From NCBI GenBank assembly GCA_963662155.1, contig OY759274.1:36062795-36126794 (forward strand): 64,000 nucleotides of DNA. Direction: 5' to 3'. The DNA is from Lamellibrachia columna (Eukaryota > Annelida > Polychaeta > Sabellida > Siboglinidae). The notes below the pieces were generated by a model. The model did no database searches, was not told the DNA's origin, and worked only from the letters and a program-made list of their open reading frames with translations. Each line of letters starts with the position of its first letter. The stretch's first letter is position 1. Both the position numbers and the translations under genes were made by a program. This document shows positions 19,190 through 31,500 of the stretch, piece after piece.

Positions 19190-19551
19190 TTAGATGCTGT
19201 TATCCACGGCATCGTACTCTACATAACGTCCAGTTGCCAGCATTGTCGAGTCAACATGCACACCCCGACTCTTGGTTTTCCTGGCAACTTGAGGCCGCGT
19301 CAGTGACATCGCCGCTGAGCACTCTCCACCGCATTCAAGTGGCTTCTCTGGCAGAGGTTTTATGAACCTTGGTGACGAGTCAACACTCCGATATTTAGAT
19401 GCATCATGATGTTGTCTCCTTCCACGAGGACATACAGGTTCTGTCCTTGATGACATTGCACTGTGGTCAGGGCTGACAGGTGACCCAGATGAGGTGACAG
19501 GTGTTAACTCAGTCATGCGAAAGTAGTCAGCACTTTTTGATTCCGGGGCAT
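19190..19551 (-). CDS. Protocadherin exon 4, C-terminus
   Basis: The acceptor TTATTTTCAG precedes base 19551 in phase 1. The exon encodes APESKSADYFRMTELTPVTS, an Arg/Ser-rich stretch with RFIKPLPEKPLE, and stops after YVEYDAVDNSI. The PLPEKP segment resembles an SH3-type ligand. A second acceptor, TTTCTGCAG, 40 bases upstream opens in phase 0 (VVDDSLYC) in the same frame and may be used alternatively. Confidence 0.8.
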
Positions 19552-22500
19552 CTGAAAATAACAAGGGACAGTATAGGGAATCATCAACTACCTGCAGAAA
19601 TAGCAATGAAAACAAAACTGGCAATTGACACCTCCTGGATTGAAATAAGTGAACAAATGTGTCGCTTATTTACAAAATGGTGGCCACGACAACAACAGCA
19701 GCAGGAAGTGAATAAAATAACAAAGTTATGAGAAATCCCAAACACGAAGCTTTCAATTACTGTGCCTAGTTTAAAATCTTATTACTTTTAGATGTTATGT
19801 TGACAGTATTGCTTAACATTGATGAAATACTTATAATACTGGAATTCATTATCTTATTTTGTGTACACTATTACCTTAAGAGCTTTAATGTTGACAGACA
19901 AAATAACGTAACACAAAAGTCCTTTATTCCATTTAAAAAGTCCTTAATAAATTAGTTTAGGTAGTTTTTGTTAAGTGTTTTCGAAAATAATAACATCTAA
20001 TTTGCAGGAGAACCTAAAATAGTGAGTTTCTTAAGCAGAACTTCACACCAAACTAAGTAAGTGATACATCATTATACAAGAAAATAATTTTTTTATAAAG
20101 AACATAACATAACAATTCTGCTTTACTGTATTTGTTGACATAATCTAGTTTCTAACAAAGAATTTACCAACAAGAACATTTTATTTTGTGGCTCGTTATT
20201 AATATTAATGACTGATTGAAATTAACTGCATCAAATACTTGATTAACATGGTAACTGTAATTGATGTGTTTAATAAAACAGTGGCAGTGCATGAAATGAG
20301 TTTGCCATTCTGTTTATTTTGCATGCAACCAGAATGTAGTTTAGACTGGCAACGACAGTAACTCTGCAATCAGAGCAATTCAACCAAATGCAAATAGCAT
20401 GCATTTGACTTCCTGATTAGTCATAATAAAGCACAAATCTTCATTTACTTTGGTTAATTCAACCATCCCACATGTTTCTTTTTAATTCAAATTTGGTAAT
20501 GTGATTACTTTAAGCTGACATTTATGTAGCAGAAACCTGAAATTGAATTTGTACTAGTTATAATAATTTTAAGTAAACTTCCATTTTTTCACTTGGAATT
20601 TGCCCCAGTGAAGTGGAATTTTTCCGCTGCTTATATGGAATTTTCCATTATTTGAAACAGAATACAACAGTTGATGCAACTCAAACTTCTCATTGGGAAA
20701 GAAACAGAAAAGTTCCAAATAAATCCAAATAGTTTGATTTATGCTAGAATAGAAAACTACTAAAGAGTAGGCCTATTCTAGAATGGATTGATTTTCCAGT
20801 TTCCTGGAATGTGAATTTTGACATGGTTTTACCTCTCAAGAAATTAATTAAAGTTATCTTCTTAGCCAAAACATTTGATAGAATTCTATAGAGTATTGGG
20901 TAAAGTTACTACAGATTCTACAGAATGTGTTTACATCTACCAATTTTCAATAGATTTGTATTGAATTTTATTGAATTCTACAGAGCATAGTAGAATATTA
21001 TATAGAAAACAATAGAATACTACAAATTTTATGGAATATTTTCTGAAAGCTATTGAATTGTCTGTGCAAAAATCCTACAGAATATTCTATAAAAATTCCG
21101 TAGGTTTTTTGCTCAGGGTCTCTTCTGATATTTCGGACAAATTATGAAGACCAAGAGATTCTGCCAATATGTCACAACAGAAAATCAGTTTCTTGTCAGG
21201 TAAAGCAGTGTAAAAATAATACAGAGTACTTATCAAGCAAACGGAATGCCAGTTTGCGTTTAACTGAATTAAATTTGAATAACAAATTTAAAAGTTAGTC
21301 TAACAATTTTTTTTGTGAAAAGTAAAATCAAACTTTGCTTTTGCTTACATATTCAGTCAGTGTTATTGCCAGTGTCATAACACTGCTTAATTAGAAATTG
21401 TGTTTTGCTAAAAAAAAGTAGCACTTAGCATGACATTTACATGGCACATATTGGCAACAGGTAAACAACTTTTAAAAGTGCAAAGTCTGATCGCGTTTAG
21501 TGTAAAATCATATTATATAGTACACACTATAATTATCTGTTGTAACATATAGACCACCTAAATGTTTTATTTTAAAATGTAATTTGGCTGTTTTCTGTTC
21601 AGTTTGTACATTTCAGGGTAAATATCATGTTGATTGTTTACAGAGGAACATGATTTGACAGGTGTTAATGATGTGCCCACCATGCCATTTTGTGAATACC
21701 TGACCCCAATAAATGTTGTCAATCGTAAATGGAAACAGTTGACAGTTATTCGCAAATGTACTTAATGCATGGTGAGGTAGATGATAAAATGATAAGTCAA
21801 ATTATATTAAAAAAATTGTGGTTTATTAAAACACATTTGCGTGGTAAAGATGTTCGAATAGATATAATTCATGCTACTGGTATATGACACGATTTTATGA
21901 AGAAGAAAAAACGATCAGACTTTATACCTTTAAACAACAAAGCAAAATACAAAAGAAAGAAACCGGGTGCAGGAAAAGGACCAGAACATGCAGGATTCAG
22001 TTGGTGAGTCGACATTAAGAAGTGCAGTGAAAAGTGCCCCCCAAAGATAGTGCCTGGCCCTATGGTGCCACATACGTTTCTCTGGGTAGGCCCTAACATA
22101 TTCTGTAGCAATGAATGCTACAACAGCTACGTTGGTTTCCCCTTCCTCGCTGCTGTTGCCACGGCCACTGTCGCTATTGGAAACACTGCCAACTGACAGA
22201 CTTTCGTTGTCTTCCCTGGGAGTCAGCAGTGGGTTTTGGGTGGGAAAATTTACCTGAAAACAACACACATTCTTTGATTCCAATAACTGTGAACGGAATT
22301 TTTTTTTTAGCCTAGTCTGATTTCAAAAGACACTTTAATGGCACCAATCGTTAATAAAGTGATCAGATTAACACCTCTACATAAACAGCTTGTTAACAGC
22401 TTGCTTTCAAAAAGTGTGCACACATGTGCAATTGCAAACAGGTACTCTCTAACATATAATAATGCAGTTTAGTCAATGTCTTAATGAGAGTCTCCTCAAC

Positions 22501-25500
22501 TATGTGCAGTGTTTGAAATTAAGGCCTTTTTATTGATGGCGACCGATTAAAAATCCTTCCCGCTGAATCAGCCAAAATGCGCAAATTATCTGCCCCCACC
22601 CCGCCGATTCATCCCAGGGGTCATTGCTGGGTCAGACTGTACTAGTGATGCATGTTACAGTACTTGATAATATATGCTAATTCCATATAAAATACAATTG
22701 TGACAAATTACTTCTTCCTTGCCAGCGACAGATCACTGCCAATGCAAAGTCTGCACACATAAGGGAAACCCCTGGCATTTGTAACATGGATGCCTATTGG
22801 ATAATTCACATTTAATTACATCAGTATCTTGGGGAATACTAGGGAAACACCAAATCAAAGATGGTGGACAAAGTTACGAGAATTTGTGAAGGATATTGCA
22901 CCAATTTACTTCATACTGGTGATACTAAGGAGGCAGACAATCCAAGTTACAATAATAATCTGCCAAAGCGTTCTGATTAATGGCAGTGTAGCTGTTTCGC
23001 AAATAAAATTCACACTGACAAGTCTATTAAATTCATTACTTTTTATTATTTTATTGGCCTTCTAGTTATAAGAAATGAATGACAATATTTGGTATGGTTT
23101 ATTAAATTATTATTTATTCTAATTTAAAGCAGTGTTTTAGTTTTATGCATGAAAATTTTGCTTTATTATGTATACTTACTTTTTATACATTTTTGTGGGG
23201 CCTCTTCAAAATAGAACTGGACTAGTAAAAAAAAATCTGGGCCAGTTAATTTTTTTTCGGCAAATTTCAGACTGATATGCTAATAATACTTTTTACATGA
23301 GTGCACTTTTCTTTTTTATTAGTCAAAAATAAATTCTTTTTTGTCTTTTCTGTTTTGTCTTAGGATCTTGAATATTGGTAAATACATAACCTAGCGTTCT
23401 TCTTCTTCAACATTTAATGCAATAATTGGTCTTATCTTATCTCACCAAAGAAACTAAGATTAAGGATCGGGCCCAAATATAGAAATTCATTTATAACCCA
23501 GCATATGATTAAAAACAAAATTGACAAATATCTCAGGAGGGCAAGTTACACAAAAACCTCCTCTCGCCAATAGATTCCTTGCCATCTGATTTTATTATTG
23601 GATGGAAATGTTATAAAATCTTCGTGAAAATGTTCATCAAGTTAATGGTAGAGAATAATGAAGTAACGATTTTCTTCTATTGTGATTTACGTACTCAACG
23701 TTTCGGCTACCACTGGTAGCCTTCATAAGGAATTCTTGGACGACTAGTCCGAAACGAGGGGGATACTGAATCAGCCACATATGGGACGGCCTGAAGAAGG
23801 AGAACCAGTCGTCCCAGAACTCAGTTCCTGATCTCAATAGTTGTGATTAGAGGAACGCTGTTCATTCATTGTGACACTGCGTTGTTATAAACCCACAAAG
23901 ACCCAATCATTAGGGAACAAACCTCGAGGGAACCGGAGCGTGTCTTCCCAGGTGATTTGAGGGGGGACAGAGGATGGTTGACATGTCCAGATATGTGCTT
24001 GGGTAGGGTAGAACTCTGCTTCATCTGCTGGTTGTAGTCTGGAGATAGTGGACGCCGGCTGTCTGGGGGCGACGGGTACCAATGGGGCAGAGCCGGCAAT
24101 ACCTGAAATTGTAATAAGACAATGTAACAATAAATAATCACAGAAATCATGACAGTTCATAGAATATAAAACTTGGGGTTGTAGTTTTGATTGACAGCCT
24201 GGAGAAGGATTTGGTGGTTGGGAAATGAGTGGAAGTAGGGGCTGACCGAAATCAAGAGTGACTGACTTAACAACAAAATTGGGACTCACAACAGAGGCGG
24301 CAGTATATGTGGCTGGAGCCTGAACAAAGTGGAAAAGGATTGTGTGAAAGACCCTGGCTGCTGCTTGGCCAGACTCAGCGATATGCATAAGGAAGAGTTT
24401 TGATTACTGGCATATTTTAAACATGAGACGAGTCTACTTTAACCCTCGTCCTCTTATTGAGTCTGATGTTCTTTAGCACCACTGTGTTTCTACACCCGTA
24501 CTTGTGACTGTTTTGATGGAAATAACAAAGGCATAAATGTAAAAATACAAATAGATGATAGGAATTACTTTCTTCACTATACGTATGCTCTTGCAACTGC
24601 ATGCAATGGATGCATGGCGCAACACTCGGTGTATCCAGACTCAACAACACCAACTCAATCTTAGTGGTCGATGAACGACTCCCCAGTTCCATGTCCAATC
24701 ATCGATGCAGCAACAAGACAGATAAACTTACAGAAGTACTTTATCGCAGGCAACCAAAGCTAATGAAAAGATCACACTGATACTGGGTGACTACTTTGGA
24801 AATGAAATTGTTTGCCTATGGTCAAAATGTAAATTTTGTTGGTAAAGGCAGCCTGCAGATGATACTAAAAGTGTACATTTTGATTTGTGAGATCCAGCTC
24901 AGAACTTTTAATTAAAGTATGTTAGAATGACACTTAACAGATACTTTAGCCATATATCACATGAAGAATGATCTCCTAACTTTCTCCACTTACATTCAGG
25001 GTCCTCCCAACTGTATTTAATGAGGCAGTCCACCATGGTATGTGTTCCTAGATACGACTTCCCTTTTGATGAGATATATGTACAGTCGAGCCTCGTTATT
25101 ACGCGCACCGTCATTACACGGATTCGGATATAAGGCGGTCGGTTGTGGACCGATTGTCTACCCCATTGTCTACGCCAACATCAATCACTGTCCCTGGCTT
25201 TCCTTCAGCGGTTTGTAAATTGCAATCGAGATTCACAAATACCCCTTGCGTAAGAATCAGATAAACAGTCTTAAATGCAATTTAGTATGCAATACCAATA
25301 TAACACTGAGGTGAAATGGCATGCTTCCACTGCATCGTAAATCTAATCGTTTTCGCAACGCGAAACCAACATGCCAAATGCTAACCCAAGGCGCTACCAG
25401 TGCGCGAAAATACGAATTCGTCATCCGTCATAAATTTATGCTTCGGTCGAGATTAGTTGAAAGACAAAGTGAAGCAATTACTAGTTCTACCTGTTGTCAT

Positions 25501-28500
25501 TTTCTATGTTTAATCAGCTTACATTCTACGTGTGTCAAATCATATACGTTTTCAGCTGCTCAGATGCAGGTTATTATTTTTGATTCGTAGGCCTATTGGT
25601 CTAGTACATCATCATTACATATTTATTCTATAATGGTATACATACATGTATTTTATTCAACAGATTGTGTGACATTCAACAGGGTGTGACATTTAAAAAT
25701 AATACATGTTGATGCTAGTTGACTCGTTTAATAAGCTCTATAAACTGCGTATTGGCATATAAGACAGTGCTGCAAGCACACAGTGGCTTCGACAGCATTC
25801 TTGGACTTGGTGCAGCGATCGCTGTTGTTTAGTATCTCCCTGGTGGCAGATATAGGAACACCTAATGCGTCTCACGTACAGTGTGGTCCGAAATCGTGGA
25901 CCCCGGCCACCACATTATAATGAGGCTCAACTCTATTTTAAAATCAGGCACATTGACTCTTCCCAATTAACTTAAGCATCTACAAATGAACATTCCAAAA
26001 TAAGACACATAAGCTCGCTTCCCCCCCCCCCCCGTGGCTGACTTCTGTCCTGGGAGACAATATCTTCTACTGTGCCTTAGTCTAAGATGTCTCCCAGTGT
26101 CAATGTCACGGCAAGCTCGGTCACTCCATGGCAGCAGTCCATGTTTCAGGTGGGACACCGAAAGATTTCCGGTCACATTTCAAAACATCTTTGTCGCGGA
26201 CATCTGGTCTGCCAACTGATCTTTCCCTTCCTGTAGCCAAATTAGACTGATTTTGATGTTCTGTTTTTTCCAGATGTATCCAGTCCAGCATAGTCAATGA
26301 TGTATGATACTGATGAGTATATGGGGGGGGCTTGTTCTATCGCAATACCACAAACTATGCCATTTTTAGATAGTTTATTTAAACAAATGAAGAATATATA
26401 AGCACGTTAAAAACCTGCCAATTAGTGGGCATATCCTGCATTGCCATATAGCAACTACTGTGTTTACTCAAAAAAAAGACAGTGACACTGCTAAGTGAAT
26501 GCACTCACACAACCGACAATTTAACCTTGGTCTCAGTGTAATTGAAAAAATAGCACACAAATGAGGATATTGCATGTCTGATCAATAAAAGAACAAGGCA
26601 TTGGGCAGATAAAAGCAACACTTTCATGTCTGGGCCAAACAACTGTCAGTTCAGTCAGTATAGAATTCATTCTTCACTTGGAGCGAGTTTATTGAGTGTT
26701 ACTGAACCATTAGATAGTGTGAATATTAGTGTAGTGTGCACAGATATAGAAGTTATAAATAACGTGATACAGAGAAATTGCTACAGGCATTTGATATGCC
26801 ATATCAGCCGCTAGACATTTGTATAACACATCAAGTAATTAAATATAGATTACAGAAGACTCTCTGACAATAGGGCACCAGGGTCATGCCTACCTAGAAT
26901 TGAAATACAGACTAAAGGAAAGTCTCTTTGCATGAGATGTCTTTTTTCAGATGGGTTTTTTCTGGAAGGGCTTCTTTCCCTTATGTGAGGGGGGTTCCAA
27001 TAAAAACTGGCTGACTAGTTATCATGTTCTTTTAAATTAGTGACTGCCAATGGATACCCGACATTATGCTACTTAAGAATACACAGAATGCTTTCCTTAC
27101 CAGAATTCCAGATAACCATAATCAGTCATTTAGCAGAATCAAATATATTGGCTGGGACGGAATCGTTCCCTATTCCCGCTGTATTAAAATGTGCTGCTGA
27201 ATTGGTCTTTCAACAATTAGGCATTCTAAAGTTTGTAGTCACATTTAAGTTGTAGACAGCTATTGTTATATTTATGGCATTTCATAATGAATTACTAAGT
27301 AATTTGCAAAAAAAAAGCTAAACCATATATATCTGTCTATGGTACTAGAGAGAACGATTAATTTTGTATAACTTTATTTCGTACCAATGTAAAATCAGTG
27401 TGCATCTCCATATATGGAGCGAGATTATGGAACTCCGTTAAGTGAGACACGGCAGTGTGAAATGTGTCAAAACTTATTTTTATGACAATATTAATTTCGT
27501 TCATTTATTGACAGATTGACATATATACTTCACAATATATATATATCGTTTTTTAACAGTTACTCACCGCTATGTCACTATATTAGCCCTAATTTAAAAG
27601 GCCTATCAGATGTGAAATGCCAAAAAAAGATTGGAATCGATGACATACGCTACAAGTAGTTCATGTTTACACCTTGACAACAAGCACGTTTGTTCTTCTT
27701 GTCTATCTATTGGTTATTTAGTTAGTCCCGCTTATTTTTGCCAAAGTCGAATTTTCCCGCCTTTAAAATGGGTCCAAATTCCTGATGACCTCCTTATTTG
27801 GCATTGACCATATGCAAATGAGTGGCAGAATTGGCTGAAAGCGAGTTCAAGGGTCATTCAGCTTCCTTTTGGAGCTTTTATGATGCGTTTGTTCGCAAAA
27901 CGAGGCAGATCAATCCCATTGTCAATCCCACAATGCTATGCGCTGCGTACTTTACTGTTTACATTTTCAAAGTTGTTGCTAAGAAGAATTGTGTTTTGAT
28001 AGCTGAAAAACTAACGATATTGTAGTCAGATATGCTGCTTTATTTAGATTAACGTATTACGCAGTCAATGTAATGCTGAACGTCGTTGATCAGGCCAAAA
28101 CGTGGACTTAACAGCCACAATCGACGGTGGCAGTGACCTTGTCGAAGCAGACAACACTAGTCACTATTGTCTACAACTGGCACTGACGGCCAACATCAGG
28201 AGCGATACCACAGCTGTCAATAGTAGCCCATGCAACACTGTGTCGTCACAGTCGCTTCTGTGCAGACAATTTAACTATTAATGCTGTGAAATCTTATGGC
28301 AAAGCTGGACCAAATGAACTGAGCAGTGTCTAGATTGTGACATTGTCGTTGATCTTATAAAACATGCTTCTATCAAACGTGCTATAGAAACATGTTTTAT
28401 GAGATCTATATGCTTCTATAGCATGTTTGATAGAAGCATGTCTAATTCTATGGCATTGTAAATATCTAAATTCCTGTGCATTGAAATAATGATCAGTCAG

Positions 28501-31500
28501 TTGCATCATATTCCAGGGGGTTAGAAGGTGAATATTTTGAGAGAAAAAATATATATAGAAAATATTTATATAAAAACATATGCGACATACACATATGGCC
28601 ATGCACAGAGTTAGAATAGTTGAGTTTCTAGTTAATAACATTTGATTTCGAGAAATTGGTTAAGGGGTTTCAGTTTTCTATTCATTCAAACTTTTGCTAT
28701 TTTACAAAAAGAATTCGAGATTATTACCCCCTCCCGGGTTGAAATATTTGAAGACAAAAATTTAAATAATGAAATATGCTTAATTTCAATACAGTAACTT
28801 GCTACAATTAATTTCTGGTGAGATTTATGAACTGTTATTAGACATCATTTATTTAGCAGCAGTTGCAAATTACTATATGGTTTTAGTAATGTAAATATAT
28901 AGTTACCTATCTACCAGTTAAACATGCCAGAATGATTTTCATTTTCTTGTTGAAATAACACAAAGTTCTATGATAAAAATTACAACAATGATTGGTGGTG
29001 AACCACAGATATGAATCACACCTCAATTCACCCCTTTTCCAACTCAAAATTTTTCATATTCTCAACTCATTTACAGTTGTAGAATTTTGTTGTTTTTTTT
29101 ATTTTTTATTTCTAGTATTGTAACTGTGTGTTGGAAGTAAATGATTGATTGATTAAATCAGCCACTTAATTGAATCAAATTGCTTTAGTCCCATGTGATT
29201 CTGCCATTCAGTCCATTGTACATGCACGAATGTACGAACACATGCACGCAAGCACACTGACTGTAGTGGATACAACTGATCAACTCAGAAAGCCATTCCT
29301 TGACCAGAATGAGGCGCTGTTCACCTTGGCTTCCAGGGATGACATCAATGGAACTGTCAGATTCATGAGTAGATTGGAACAGTCCTGGCTGTACGAGCTT
29401 ACCAAGCTTAGCTGACTGCCAACAACAGGACTACATCTAACACACACTATCACCACTTTGCCAGTCAAGGGAAGCCACTTAGAGTAATTCTTTACCCATG
29501 AGAATCACAATTAGAACGAGCATCAGGGTCCTTTCAGTGGAAGGCTTCAAATGAGCATGGAATCTGTCCATCTTCCAGCAAGTGGGTCATGGTTCCCAGT
29601 GATGGCTCAGTGGACGATCTCAATGGATGGAGTAATCCAATATCAACATAAGAAACACCAGACTCAATGAAAAAGAATATGTAGAGGACTCAAGTAGTTA
29701 TACTCTGAACAGCTCATTATTGGGCTAACATGAATTTTTGAGGGGTTTGAATGCAAGCTTTAGGGGCTTCTTAAAAAATATTTGGAATTTTTTCATATGC
29801 AAATAGCATATATGGGGACTTCATACTTTGTGCCTTGAAAACATCATCATATACAGTGCGTTATAAATGCCTAATTTATATGGTTAACCTGTATGCAATA
29901 ACTGAAGTACCTCCTCTGGTTCCACTAATCTATTGTGGCAGCACATAAAAATTAACAGAAGCTCACAGCATGCTATTGTTAACTTGCTGCTGGTGTGATA
30001 AGCTAAGCACTGCACATAAAGTCAGAACTGAATGCCCCTGAACTAGAAGCACTGGCACTCTGTGATTATGTAGTCTAGCACAACTTTTATGGAACCAAAC
30101 TCATATATGTTCTGTCGGCTGGAAAATACCAGGCTTAGCAAGGAATGGCTCAACAACAGATAAATATGCCATGAACATCTTGGTTTAGCATAACAAAGCC
30201 AGTATCACCAGGCAAGGATTACAGAACTTTTCTGGTTGGATTTTCTACAGATAAAAATCACCCAACCATGAGCAACAGAACATGAATGACCACATATGTG
30301 TGTGTCATGTGTTGGAAATGTCGTAGAACAGCCACATAATCCAGGTACGTGTAGAAACAATAGTGGACAGTGGTTAGTTCCTCTGTGGCAGCTTTATAAG
30401 AATTCAATCAGGCAGCTCAAGACCCAAGACTAAGTCTGAGGCTTATCCCGTAGACTTTCCGTGCCAGTCGGACACCCACGGGAGTTGCAGACAGGACAAT
30501 CCTGGTGCATTCCCTGGATCTGAACTGATCAGTAGAACAGGGGCTCAGATGTCTGGAGATTGGCTGTGTAACTAGGACCAAGATGTCTGGTCAGGTTCAC
30601 GTTACCCCCAGGGAGCGCCACTGTAGACAGTAGCAAAATGCCATTATTTCCGAAATAGAGGCACAAGTTTTGTGTAATTGGTGGGAGAGATTTGTTTCGT
30701 CCCAATGTGGAGTCCAAAGTCCTTCATTTGTTAATACCATCTATGCCAATGCAAGAACATACCGTTTTTGATATTTTCAAACATACTTATCATGTAGGGA
30801 AGGAAGGCAGTGTTACTGCTGAAGCCACTGGGTTAGTTGAGCCACCCATGTTTCCCAGGAAACTACAGCAGCGACAGTTACATGGTACCACCCAGTGATT
30901 GAACATGTTATTAGAACACGATTCACATATAATAGGTTACATTTGTCACAACGGCCAGAACATGCGAGCTAAAAGTACGTTTTTTTGTTTTTCAAAACTT
31001 TTGGTAATTGTGATTAATGTGTGCTGGTGTGTAAACTATCAACGTACGTGACCAGACTTTATTATTTGTGCACTTACAAATAGTTTAACTATGCACAGAG
31101 AAGAAGATAATTTATATCACTTCGCGCAGTAATGAGCTAATTAAAGTTAATTAAATAAGCCTAATTGTTGAAACAGGGTTAGTTGAACCACCCAAGGCCT
31201 GAAGGAGGGTTAGTTGAGCGGCAATTAAAGAATGAAGACGAGTGTTCTTTACCCCAAAATACATCAAGGAATTAATTTTATCCAAGCAAATTGGGACATC
31301 GGATAGCTCTAAAGCAAGTTTTTAGCAGTTAGTAACACTTTTGCAATTGGCATATAAGTCTATATTAATTAAGTGTGTCAACTTATTAATTAAGCATGTA
31401 GACTTGTCAGAGACACATTAAACCCATTGGGTAGATGTGTTGGCTGAGTTGTTATGAATTTTTTGTACAAGGCCTATGTAAATTATACAAATAAAGCATT

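Noticed and set aside
23885..24388. A 167-codon minus-strand open frame overlapping protocadherin exon 2
   Set aside because: Its frame does not match the phase-0 acceptor and donor around 24102-23923, whereas the alternative frame links cleanly to the protocadherin tail.
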